Shown here piece by piece: positions 1-9,152 of a stretch of DNA of 64,000 nt. Position 1 is the stretch's first letter. Each line of letters starts with the position of its first letter. The stretch spans positions 13,854,019 through 13,918,018 of the forward strand of contig CM069608.1 in NCBI GenBank assembly GCA_035771175.1, in the 5' to 3' direction. Origin of the DNA: Paratinospora sagittata. Its lineage: Eukaryota > Streptophyta > Magnoliopsida > Ranunculales > Menispermaceae. The position numbers were made by a program, and so were the translations under genes. A model generated the notes under the pieces. It did no database searches, was not told the origin of the DNA, and saw nothing but the letters and a program-made list of their open reading frames with translations.

Positions 1-522
1 TCATTATCAGACTGATCTGATGAGTGAAAAGATATATCAGAAGATATCTCAGAAGAGGAGAGATCCAATGATTCAAAAGATGAACCAGTGGAATCAGTTG
101 GGGAAGCTGCATCAATATCATTTATGTCTGCTTTTTGATCTTGGTGGATTTGGTGTTGTAGAAAATGAACAAAAGGTTCAATGGGATGACTAGGAGGTGG
201 CTCAGTAGGTCGCAGTTGGGTTGAAGGGGATGAAACTTCAGGAGGGTCATAATAATTCGGTTCATGTTCCATAGGAGACAAAGGAGTTTTGCCTTTTGCT
301 CCAAACATAGGACGAGGACCACGAGGAGGTGGTGGTCGTGGAGAGGGCTGGTATGGTAGAGGATAGGAAGGCTTTTGTTTCTGTTTCAATGGAGGATTTG
401 GTAAAAGGCTGGAGAACAAAAACTAGGTAGATTCAACAGGAACAAAAGGCCTGGTGTAGGCTGTGGTGAGAAAAACATGAAGGAATACAGGTTAAGGGAA
501 TAAGGGTCAGGTGTACTGGGTT
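1..522 (-). pseudogene. Pro-rich then acidic/Ser-rich polyprotein segment (pararetrovirus-like), leaves the window
   Basis: Read on the minus strand this segment follows the coiled-coil ORF. It encodes a run rich in Pro, Gly and Arg (about 300-360), then a Pro/Glu stretch, then a Ser/Asp/Glu-rich low-complexity region up to the window edge. Such linkers lie between structural and enzymatic domains of plant pararetrovirus polyproteins. No enzymatic motif is visible and the frame is interrupted around 420-480. Assignment depends on its position behind the movement-protein-like and coiled-coil regions, not on a domain of its own. Confidence 0.4.
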
Positions 523-733
523 GTTGATATTTCTTCAGATCAACAGTAACATAAGATAATTGTTGTTTGAGATGACGCAGTTCAACTTCAGTTTGAGTGA
601 ATTTTGGACCAGTATAACGCTGTTGGAGATAAGATCGGAGAATAACATCTAATATAGCAATTTTGGTGGTAAGATCTGTATAATACCGTTGAGCAAGAGA
701 TGCTTAGGCATTAGTCTTTTGCTTAATACTGGT
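523..733 (-). repeat. Direct repeat copy 1 (211 bp, partner 4508-4718)
   Basis: It aligns without gaps to 4508-4718 in the same orientation, offset 3,985 bp, at roughly 90% identity by eye. It encodes the coiled-coil C-terminus of the pararetrovirus-like structural ORF. Confidence 0.8.
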
Positions 734-1255
734 GGTAACTGAAGATAAATGAGATAACTGAGTATCAATCTTCTGAAGATATTGATTTTGTACAAGAGCA
801 TTCTTTGTCTGCCAGTTAAGGACTTCTTCTGGCTGAGATAAAGGCTTTGGAGATCCATCTGTACCAATTGTAATACGAACTGAAAAAGGTTTTGCTGTAG
901 TTTGATGTTGAGGATCTGCTACTCTTGTAAGTTGAGGGAATTCCTGGTCATAGGGACCAATAGGATAACATGCTGGAACCATTGGGGCTACTGGAGGAGC
1001 AGGAGGTTGATCATGAAATCTCCGGACATCAAATTTACAAGATGATTTCAATCTCTGCTTTCGTTTCTTATAAGTATCGGCAACATATTGGCATGAACTA
1101 TCCAACCAATCTTCTAACTCTTCATCATCGTGATAAATACAATCCCATATAAAATGACCATTAACATGTGAATGGTAAACCGGATTACCTGAAACTTGAA
1201 AAGAGTGGACATGAAGGCTGTCCTTGTGATATTTATACACAGGTTGGATCATCAA
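523..1255 (-). pseudogene. Caulimovirid-like structural ORF with coiled coil
   Basis: An open stretch of 183 codons starts at 1255 and runs to a stop at 704-706. Past that stop the same style of coding continues to about 523, so a nonsense mutation has probably split a longer reading frame. The N-terminal half is rich in His, Tyr and Asp. The middle has a Pro-rich hinge, and the C-terminal part, rich in Gln, Leu, Ser and Lys, looks like a coiled coil. It directly follows the movement-protein-like region, where caulimovirids place virion or coat-associated sequence. The last 211 bp are duplicated at 4508-4718. I do not recognise the exact protein; the coat-region call is inference from order. 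Confidence 0.4.
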
Positions 1256-1299
1256 AGAGTGATGGACCGGAAGAAGTTCCTGTGAAGATTGAGGTGGCT

Positions 1300-2237
1300 C
1301 AAAATTAATTTTTACGAAGCCATCAGACTACTTCTTAGGCTGTAGTTGTTACTGGTTCAGATCGCTTCAGAAATTGTTCACAATTGGTGAACCAGGTGGT
1401 AGGCATCATCTGGGTAAGATCTTTGCGAGGTATTTGCTTTGGAATCTAGACAATAGTAGGGACCTCGTTGTCATTGACAAAGGCCATGACTGTGCCATGA
1501 GGTTTTTGTGTACGCAAATGTATAGCATGATCTTAGAGGCGAAAAGCCATTTGATTATGTAGTGTTGCAATAACACTATCTAAAAGGTCACACTTGAGAA
1601 CTGGATTTAAAGTTTGAACCGTTGAGGCAACGTTGGACCACTTAGACAGACATTGAAATTAGGGGCGATGGTAAAGACCATGGAGCCATGACTAAGTGTA
1701 GTGATGACTGTGCCTATGCAAGCATGTTCATAGTCTAACAAATTGGTATCCAGTAAAGCAACTCTGGCATAGAGAGGTACATCACTTCGGCCATGATAGG
1801 ATAAAGCAAGTCTGATTGTGCCTAGATGGACATGTGTATATCCATTTGCTAACCAATGGCGTATGAAATCAGGTTCAAATTCTAGTGTAACATAATGCTC
1901 TTGATGAGTGGATTCAAGTTGGCAGTTTGAGAGGGTTGTACTCTGGACATATTCTTTGATAGGAGGGACCTTTTCTAGAGGTTAAAGCACGTATAGACGA
2001 ACTGACAGACTGACGTTTATTTTTAAATAGACTATAAGGATTTAACAATGGAAGAACAGTTTCATTAACTTTACTATCATCAGGGATGTGGGTGACTTCT
2101 ATCAACGGGTCTATCTTGGACGTTTTAGTTTTATGACAAGATTCCGGAAGACTAGAGAAATTAAATGATGAAGACTTACGAACAGGAGTAGTAAAAGGTA
2201 CAGAGGATGAAGGTGTACTGTCACCAAAAACATCCAT
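1300..2237 (-). pseudogene. Movement-protein-like region (30K superfamily type), broken
   Basis: The first 108 codons (2237-1914) are open and Ser/Thr-rich. After a frame break, the sequence from about 1900 down to 1360 still reads, with interruptions, as a caulimovirid-type cell-to-cell movement protein: an alternating hydrophobic beta-strand pattern with the conserved Asp-containing core after a Leu-Asp-Thr-like step, then a conserved hydrophobic strand about 20 residues on. In the family this protein forms tubules through plasmodesmata. At least one stop and one frameshift interrupt it, so it cannot make a full-length product. It lies directly downstream of the primer-binding site, as expected for the first gene of such a genome. 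No restored sequence is given. Confidence 0.5.
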
Positions 2238-2666
2238 GGATAAAGTCGGACGTGTGTTACTTACGCATACAACTCTCCTGGCCTGGTTGGACGGTCACTG
2301 ATATATCTGATGGAAAGAAAGGTGAAAAACAGGAACCTTGTAACCCTGTAGAAAATACTACAACCAAACTTAAGAAATCGTGAAATTAGTCAGTTTTCAC
2401 GGAATCACAAATGACTATAACAAAACATAGTCGCAAGATACCAATAAGGAGAATAGCAACAATGATTAACACCACAAGTAACCAAACAGGAAGATGATCT
2501 AAGAGTGACAACATGCATCAAACAAGAAAGTTCAAAGGCGTTCTAATAGATAAGTGAATACATCTAATAACACACATGTAAACAATACCAAAGACATTAT
2601 TGCACATAACCCAATGAGGGATATATGGCTATTCATGAGGCAATACACACTGAGCATACATATACG
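2238..2666 (-). other. Leader region between primer site and first pararetroviral ORF
   Basis: This 430-bp stretch has no credible coding sequence on either strand. On the minus strand it lies between the tRNA-Met-like primer-binding site and the start of the movement-protein-like ORF, which is the place of the long structured leader of plant pararetroviral RNA. I did not establish a specific hairpin or short-ORF pattern. Confidence 0.35.
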
Positions 2667-2679
2667 GGTTCTGATACCA
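2667..2679 (-). other. tRNA-Met primer-binding site
   Basis: The minus strand reads TGGTATCAGAACC, matching the standard plant initiator tRNA-Met primer site (TGGTATCAGAGC...) except near the end. Caulimovirids and many plant LTR retrotransposons both use this primer. Position supports reverse transcription initiating here and running toward higher coordinates. Confidence 0.7.
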
Positions 2680-2866
2680 TGACGGGTTTCTACTATCACA
2701 CAAGTAGACTTCTAGGATATTTTAAACACCTAGGCAAACATATAGTACAAACTCTAAGAACTCGATATGCAAATACAAACTGAATACATAAACGACAGTG
2801 AAAATAAACATAAAAAATATAGAAGACTCATAAACTGGAAGAAACTCTTGAACGTCGTAACTAGGT

Positions 2867-3030
2867 CCTGTCTTGAACTGAGGAAATGATCTCCTTATAT
2901 AGAGATTTGTACAAGCTTGTGGACTCCAAAGAGTTTAGAATCTGAGGACAGCTGGAGGATGAGCTAGTGGATAAGCACAGAGAAAAGCTGAGGGAGACTG
3001 GACGCTTGTCAGTACGTGAGACGTGCAGAT
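2867..3030 (-). promoter_or_regulatory. 35S-like pararetroviral promoter region
   Basis: On the minus strand a TATATAAGGAG motif (TATA box at 2901-2895) is followed by a purine/T-rich stretch, closely resembling the TATA region of caulimovirus 35S promoters. About 110-125 bp upstream (3014-3024) are two ACGT cores 7 bp apart, a possible as-1-like bZIP site. The primer-binding site lies about 220 bp downstream of the TATA box. The TATA similarity is seen directly; the as-1 assignment is tentative and current activity is unknown. Confidence 0.5.
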
Positions 3031-3152
3031 GAACAATGACAGTTGTCGGGTGAGTGGGGATTACTGTTGAAACATTCGAAAGGCAAACCAAACAACAAGT
3101 TGCTTTTACTGTTGCTGAATAGAGTTCTGTCAGGATAAGATTCCATTGCTTT

Positions 3153-3608
3153 TCATAAAGTGGATGGATGGATGGGATGAGTATCTTGACTATTAGACCT
3201 TGGAGAAGACGACAAAACATCAGTGCTGGAGACATGTGAGGGCACATGGGTGGAGTTAGAGGATAAGGTGGAATCTGTTGCGCTGGCAGATTGGACAGGT
3301 GAAGAAGACATCATTGGTGTCGCCGTAGAAGTCATGGGAGAAGAATCCTGCAAAGAAGAAAACGTACCTGGATGATGAAGGTGTCTTGAAGTGCTGAAAG
3401 AACCATGGTAGATGCGACGATGAAGAAGAGGACGAACAATGGGAAGGTCAGTGTGAGCTTGATCATGGTGGTGACTGTACAAAGCACAAACCATAGAACT
3501 TAACCGGAGACAAGGATATGAATATGAGCGGAGAGAATCATGGAGACGTCCGTGGTGTCGGGACACCATACAGGTGTGAGGGGGAAATATTCTCTTTTGT
3601 TTCTTCAT
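3153..3608 (-). CDS. Ser/His-rich ORF upstream of the 35S-like promoter, unrecognised
   Basis: An open frame of 151 codons overlaps the end of the 270-codon ORF (start 4350). Its product is rich in Ser, Thr, His and Pro in its second half and has no motif I recognise. The composition resembles translated promoter or untranslated DNA, and it ends about 250 bp upstream of the TATA box. It could be the decayed C-terminus of the neighbouring ORF or chance open frame; I lean to the latter. Confidence 0.2.
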   Translation of the reverse strand: MKKQKRIFPPHTCMVSRHHGRLHDSLRSYSYPCLRLSSMVCALYSHHHDQAHTDLPIVRPLLHRRIYHGSFSTSRHLHHPGTFSSLQDSSPMTSTATPMMSSSPVQSASATDSTLSSNSTHVPSHVSSTDVLSSSPRSNSQDTHPIHPSTL

Positions 3609-4350
3609 TTAATTCGAGGGAATCCCAGTAATATTGAGTACACTGGTAAGGTTTTTTGGGATGAGAAAGAGTAAGACCAGATTCTGCTAAAGTTGCATCT
3701 TCAGCTTCTTGTTCTGCCAGTATTTCTTCATAAGTCAAAGGAGTATTATCTCTGAATTTTGGAGGATGAGGATCTGGACTGTAAGGTGCTAAGGACTGTA
3801 CCAGAGAAGAAAGATGTTCATCTGGGATGAATTCTCTGGGACCTTGAATCACAGGTGGAGGAGTTTCTGGTTGATTGTTGATGTCGTTTAGAAAACTACA
3901 TAAGCCATTGATGACCTGTGTTGTCAGAGAGCCTGAATATGTTTGAAATTGTTGAGGATAATGTTCTGCAATTAACCTGTGAATTGAATCAGAATAGGGA
4001 TGATGACATATATATATTGCATGTTTCCTTGGAGGTCGTAGCTGACGAATTTGCTCAATGTGAGTAATCCAAGTGGATAAAGGAGCAAATAATTGGAGGC
4101 AGTCCTTTATTCGAGAAGGCTGAGATTTCTGGAGCTGCTTGAGTAGCTTTAATGGCAGAAAAGCTATGGCTATCTTGTACAGACAAGATACACACCAAAT
4201 ATACCAATACAAATTATCAGTGAGTATGGTACGTAGGTGTATAATGAACCGATATGGGCGAGTTTGATTGAATGGATTGCCATGTTGGATCTGTTCTGGA
4301 AAGTCCATGAGATGCCGATGGGCATAATAAAACATTTTGGACCGGGCCAA
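3538..4350 (-). CDS. Unrecognised 270-aa ORF in the pararetrovirus-like block
   Basis: This is the longest intact frame in the first 10 kb. The N-terminal 100 residues are basic and aromatic with a hydrophobic stretch (about residues 40-70). The middle has His/Pro/Arg-rich segments, and the C-terminal third is Pro-rich and acidic with a Glu/Ala-rich helix-like stretch. No protease, RT, RNase H or zinc-knuckle motif is present. On the minus strand it lies upstream of the 35S-like promoter, so in a circular viral genome it would be the last ORF; florendoviruses carry an ORF of unknown function there. That equivalence is inference. A host origin cannot be excluded. Confidence 0.35.
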   Translation of the reverse strand: MARSKMFYYAHRHLMDFPEQIQHGNPFNQTRPYRFIIHLRTILTDNLYWYIWCVSCLYKIAIAFLPLKLLKQLQKSQPSRIKDCLQLFAPLSTWITHIEQIRQLRPPRKHAIYICHHPYSDSIHRLIAEHYPQQFQTYSGSLTTQVINGLCSFLNDINNQPETPPPVIQGPREFIPDEHLSSLVQSLAPYSPDPHPPKFRDNTPLTYEEILAEQEAEDATLAESGLTLSHPKKPYQCTQYYWDSLELNEETKENISPSHLYGVPTPRTSP

Positions 4351-4507
4351 TTCATTGACCTCATGGGCCGTTGTAGGTTCAGTACTGTTAGGGGGAACAG
4401 TGATAGCACATATAAGAGGTATGGACCCAAATTGGAGGTACAGTTGAATGGGCTTGGGCCGTATACCAATGTTGGGTTGTAACAGGAGAGGAAGAATGAA
4501 GCATCCT

Positions 4508-4718
4508 GTTGATATTTCTTCAGATCAGCAGTAACATGAGATAATTGTTGTTTGAGATGACGTAGTTCAACTTCAGGTTGAGTGAATTCTGGACCAGTAT
4601 AACGTTGTTGGAGATAAGACCGTATAATAGCATCTAATTAAGCAATTTTGGTGGCAAGATCTGTATAATACCGTTGAGCAAGAGATGTTTGGGCATCAGT
4701 CTTTTGATTAATACTGGT
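4508..4718 (-). repeat. Direct repeat copy 2 (211 bp, partner 523-733)
   Basis: This is the second gapless copy of the 523-733 segment, same orientation. Similarity stops abruptly on both sides, so only this part of the viral coding region remains upstream of the promoter. Tandem or rearranged integration of two genome copies is the simplest reading. Confidence 0.8.
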
Positions 4719-5002
4719 TTAATGCGTGGAAACTATTGGGTATGACCATTGGGCTTTTAGCTCACCTCTTTATATTTTTCAGGACATTAAAATACTATGT
4801 GGATCTTGTGCACATGAAGCACGAGGAGCAGACAGTAACTTTGATTTAAGAAATTGTGTATAAGTTCCGCTGCGTAAAAATATGTAAACCATACCATATA
4901 TATTTTTATAATTACTCTAATAAATTTTAAATATTGTTTAAAGATCGGAATTGATGACCAAATAATGTAACACTTCACTTTTGTAGTTTGGTGAAAATTG
5001 GT
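4719..5002. other. AT-rich spacer, nothing recognised
   Basis: The segment lies between the pararetrovirus-like block and a copia integrase scrap. Only short chance frames are present, with no TSD or terminal repeat. Confidence 0.4.
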
Positions 5003-5165
5003 GTCAAGCCTTTACATGTATAGGACCACAGATGTTAGAATGTATAAGCTGCAATGGTTCAGATGCTCGTTTGACTTTGCCAAATGATTTTCTCATTGCC
5101 TTACCTGCTAGGCTAGGCAAGGTTCACAAGTGGGCGACTGAACTTTTGCGAGTGAGCCTAAGAGA
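5003..5165 (-). pseudogene. Ty1/copia GAG-pre-integrase / integrase N-terminal fragment
   Basis: On the minus strand the translation includes a Cys-x-x-Cys of the pre-integrase zinc region (CEPC), a basic linker, and the integrase start LQLIHSNICGPIHVKA, a typical copia signature (the usual form is LxLIHSDxCGPM). A duplicated CTAG at about 5112-5121 causes a frameshift, and a TGA follows the motif. The fragment is cut off at its upstream side by the CACTA-like terminus at 5168. It is a dead scrap of a copia element. Confidence 0.65.
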
Positions 5166-5167
5166 CT

Positions 5168-5184
5168 CACTACAACAAAATAGG
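5168..5184 (+). mobile_element. CACTA (En/Spm)-type terminal motif
   Basis: The sequence CACTACAACAAAATAGG matches the usual eudicot CACTA-element terminus, and it sits directly beside an array of subterminal short repeats, as transposase-binding regions do. The matching opposite end was not found before 11 kb, and no transposase was recognised, so this is probably a truncated or non-autonomous element. Confidence 0.55.
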
Positions 5185-5188
5185 TTTT

Positions 5189-5772
5189 TCGCTACAAATC
5201 AAATCGTAGCTAAAAATGAAGGTTTCGTGACTAAAAGTATTTAGTTATAAAATATTTTTGTGGCTAAGGTTGTAGCTAAATGTCTGTAACGAAAGATTTT
5301 TTGCCATAACAAACCATGTAGCTAAATAATATATTTAGCTACAAAAATGGTTTGTGGCTAAATGTTACACAATTAGCTACAAATATTACTTTCATAGCTA
5401 ACTAGTATCGTTAGCTACAACATAAATTTGTAGCTAAATATTACCTTTAACTACAAAATCATTTTTATAGTTATATATTACCTTTAGCTACAAATTATTT
5501 TTACAGCTAAAAATTAACTTTAGCTACAAAAATGATTTTGTAGCTAAAGATTAACTTTAGCTATAAAATAATTTTTTTGTTGCTGAAAACTACCATTAGC
5601 TACAAATTATTTTTATAGGTAAAGATTAACTTTACCAACAAAATCATTTTTTGTAGCTAAAACCTTTAGTTATAAATTATCACTATAGCTAAACATTAAC
5701 TTTAGCTACAAAATCATCTTTTGTAGCTAAATACTAACTTTAGCTACAAATGATCTCGTAGCTACCTTAGAA
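5189..5772. repeat. Array of about 13 imperfect palindromes of TTAGCTACAAA / TTTGTAGCTAA
   Basis: TAGCTACAAA and its inverse TTTGTAGCTA alternate through about 580 bp, spaced so that each pair can fold into a short hairpin with an AT-rich loop; the unit is about 42-48 bp. Examples are at 5337-5362 and 5521-5546. Dense subterminal repeats next to a CACTA terminus are typical of transposase-binding regions. The array is on only one visible side. Confidence 0.7.
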
Positions 5773-6210
5773 CTCAACTATGAGGAATTAATTTTCTTTC
5801 CTACTACAATATACACATTTTATTCACTCCATCTATAAACTTATGACATTCAAATAAATTGTAGTAAATATTAGAAGAAATGATCAAAATGACACATTAT
5901 AAACAAATTAAAAGTATTACAATTACATCAACTGAATCCATAAATATTCACATGAATTTGCTTCCATAAATAATACAAAAACATAAGATTAATAACTAGT
6001 TGTTACCACATAATAAGGGCATCAAGAGTACATTACTAGTTCATAATATTCCTACGTATATTGTTGATCAACATACATTTCCCAAAATCGATGAAAGTCT
6101 TCTGCATTGCATCCATTTTCATTTTTCATGAATCATCAAACTTTGTTAAGAAAAAATAACATACAATTAGTATAAAAAAGTTAAAAGGGAATTCAAGCAA
6201 ACATCATAGT
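5773..6210. other. AT-rich DNA, possible interior of the CACTA-like element
   Basis: No gene or repeat structure is recognised. It is continuous with 9153 onward once the solo LTR insertion is removed. Confidence 0.3.
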
Positions 6211-6215
6211 GTTAA

Positions 6216-6317
6216 TGTAACGCCCTTACCTTAGGATGACGTCACTTTGACCTGTAGTGTACCCATATATGTATAAATGTATGTAAACATATATATATAT
6301 ATATATGTATGTATGTA

Positions 6318-6357
<40 letters not shown>

Positions 6358-9147
6358 AGTATTTTGATGCTCGACGCCCGTAGGTTCAAGAGTATTTGCA
6401 TCATTTTAGGTCTTAGAGAGTGCGCATGAAGTTTCGGAACCATCGGAGACCTGTTCAACGTCGAAACATGTCGAAAACGGTGTTTTGGATCCAGTGGAGC
6501 TCGCTCTATGGAGGAAGAAATTTTTGTCACCTATTACATCAATGGCTTGATCTCTTAGATCTGCGGTCTAATTGAGCTGACATTTTGTCAGACTATTCTT
6601 CTCTGATAGATCTTCATTATGAACGGTGAAGATCTTGATCGGAGTTATCTACTGTGAGTTATAAGACTCCCAACATTATTTCACGGATTTGCAGATCTAC
6701 TTACACAGTTTTGATCAAATGGTTGGCTCTCGCAATCCCACCGTTGGAGTGAGCTGAAAGTTTACCAGAACGTTGGTAACCGACTCATACAACTGTTGAC
6801 TGGTTAAGATGTTAATTTGGTGAGGAATGTTTAAGAAATGAACTATATAAGTGCAAGTATTGCAATAGAAAAACTAATTTTTGCCAACTTTTAGTTGTGG
6901 CCCAAACACTTCTATATAAGCTATCAACACGATTTTTTCAGCTTATTTGCACATTTTGCACTTGAGAAAGAGGAGAGAAGTGTTGGAGGAGAGAAAGGAG
7001 AGGAAAAATTAGGGTTTGGTGGTTTCTTGCTCAAGAACACCTAAGGTTTGCATTTTTCCTCCATTTCTTCCTTGAATCTCTCTATGCAACTCATGATAGC
7101 TTTATTTTGAGCATGAGAGTTTCATTTTGATGCATGCATTGTGATGAACCTTGGATGGGTGGAAAACCAAAGTTGGAGTTGAGTCTTGCATGTCACATAT
7201 GTGTGATTAGAGAGTATTAGGAGTACACTAATGGTGAAACCCCAAATTTCTAGCAAGAAATTAGAAGGGTTTAGTTCAAATGACCTATACTTAGTTTATG
7301 ACCTTGAACTTTTTCAAAATCTTTGCATGTCAACTATGTTGACCTAGTGGCTATTGTGGATGATTCCATGTTGCAAGATCAGTAAAATTCATGGCTGAAC
7401 ATGGTGGCCTAGTGTAAAATTGGCAATATGGCCTATGTATGAAAATTTCCAGATTTGGGGCTTTTGATACTCTTGATATAAAATCTGGAACATTATGCAA
7501 TGTAGGTCTAATTGGGCATGATTAGGGTTGTTTGATGGTTGAATTCAATAGGTTCTCATGTTGGACACCCTATGGTAGACTAATTTTGACCTAGGCTAAG
7601 CAATTAGGCAATTTCCATGTGCCTTGAAAATTTTGCATGTGATTTGGGAATTTTTGCCCAAATTGGGGCTTTTCACCCAAATCAAGTCAATTGATAAAAT
7701 TGACTTGGGGATTGTTTAATTTGACCCAAATTGAGTAGAATCATGGGTTTAGAATGTTTGAACCTATGTTAAATTGGTATGACTTAGTTCATTGTGACTT
7801 TATGTTTTGTATTGGCCTAATTGGGGATTTTGACCAAGACTTAGTCAATTGATGAAATTGACTTGATGTATAGTCTAATTGACCCTAATTATAATTGAAT
7901 GTCATGTATATTAGTGGTTGGATCATGGGATCAACCCACTACATTCAATTTGGGTCAATCTTGGTTTATTTGAGTTAAATGATCAAATTGGGTAATATTG
8001 AATTTGGTTCAAGGGGGTAACCAATTTAGAATCTAATTGACTTTTGATTGGATTTGAACATAGGGCTTTGACACACTTTATGACTGATTTTCAGTTCGTG
8101 TGAACCATGTTATTTTTCAGGGTCTTGTTATTGATCTAGAATCCGTTTAGTCAATTGGAGAGTTTTGGTGATTGGATTGAAATTGGATTGACTAGACTTA
8201 GCTAATCAAGTGTGAATGTTCTTTTACTTTTGTATTATTTATATGTGGCATTGTATTATAGAAATGTTTTAAATGCTTTTATGTATTATGGTATGCATGT
8301 TTTAATGTTTTCATGAAATATATTTGAACAAAATTCATTGAGATGACAATTCGGGTTGAGGCTTCTAGTTGGAATTTCCTTCTTGGGAATTCTTGTAAGT
8401 CTAGCGGCGATCCCAGTTGTGTATCCTGCAAAGGGTTTTATGGCTTGTATATAGGTAGATTAGTTTAGACTAATCTTACGTGCTGCACTACCCCAGAAAC
8501 CCTATTAGAATACGAGTATTGTGTGTGCGTTCGGGCATTGTGTGTCGCGCACCAGACCTTGAAACCACCGTACTCAGGAGGTGTTAGGATTGCATGTGCA
8601 TGATTACAAATGATATACATTGTCTTATTTATGACATGATGCATTTATGTTAGCATGTATGTAATCTATTTCATCATCATGATCTTGCCATATTTTTATA
8701 AATGCACGTATATGCCACTTGTAAATGACATTCACTAAGCTTGTTATAACTCACACCTCACCCTTTTCTTTTTGGATCTGATAGGAAGGGTAAATGGAAG
8801 GCTTGACTGCGGAGCGTCACTTGATTTTAATTGATGTAGGTGTTGTACATTTATTTTTGTATTTGATATTATGTATATGATAACACCTAGTATTTGTATA
8901 TTTAACACATAGATGGGATGTGTTGGGTTGTATTATTTTGTGAACTTATGAAATTTATTTTTTGGTAAATTTGTAGATGTAATATGTTTATTAAATCCTT
9001 GATTATGTTTAGATTGATGTTAATTAGGTGCGTGTTTTATGGGGATTTTTAAGTTATATTAGGCTGACGGGATGCCAAATGTACCGATGGAGGGTATACT
9101 CGAGGGTTCCGTGCCGGTCATAACGTCACGTATTCTGGGTCGTGACA
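6216..9147 (+). mobile_element. Solo LTR, 2,932 bp, gypsy (Tekay/Del-like), TSD GTTAA
   Basis: It starts TGTAACGCCC and ends GTCGTGACA. A perfect 5-bp TSD, GTTAA, flanks it (6211-6215 and 9148-9152). No internal coding region is present. The segment at about 7320-7460 is clearly related to 44171-44310 in the 5' LTR of the family B chromovirus, so it belongs to a neighbouring lineage with unusually long LTRs. Solo LTRs arise by recombination between the two LTRs of a full element. Orientation is given by similarity to the family B LTR. Confidence 0.85.
6289..6355. repeat. Compound microsatellite (AT)n(GTAT)n(GT)n
   Basis: A run of AT dinucleotides passes into GTAT and then about 16 GT units, inside the solo LTR near its start. 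It creates a spurious His/Thr-repeat frame on the minus strand. Confidence 0.95.
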
Positions 9148-9152
9148 GTTAA

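Larger units (their letters stand above)
1..4730 (-). mobile_element. Endogenous caulimovirid (plant pararetrovirus)-like block, rearranged
   Basis: Everything recognisable here reads on the minus strand. In that direction come a coiled-coil coding segment (4718-4508), an unidentified ORF (4350-3538), a Ser-rich ORF, a 35S-like TATA region (about 2900), a tRNA-Met-type primer-binding site (2679-2667), a movement-protein-like region (2237 to about 1300), then the same coiled-coil coding segment again (1255-523) and a Pro/Ser-rich continuation leaving the window. A movement protein together with a primer site behind a 35S-type promoter is the layout of Caulimoviridae rather than of ordinary LTR retrotransposons. 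No LTR pair was found. Reverse transcriptase is not in the window; it would lie beyond position 1. Genus placement (petuvirus or florendovirus-like) is only a guess. Many stops and frame breaks suggest an old, non-functional integration. Confidence 0.6.

Noticed and set aside
2680..3250. LTR beginning TGACGGG next to the primer site at 2679
   Set aside because: A TG at the right place suggested an LTR, but no second copy or TSD was found and the 35S-like TATA plus movement-protein-like region fit a pararetrovirus better. Not fully excluded.
6231..6530. Minus-strand ORF with His/Thr and Tyr/Ile repeats
   Set aside because: It is produced by the (GT)n/(AT)n microsatellite in the solo LTR.
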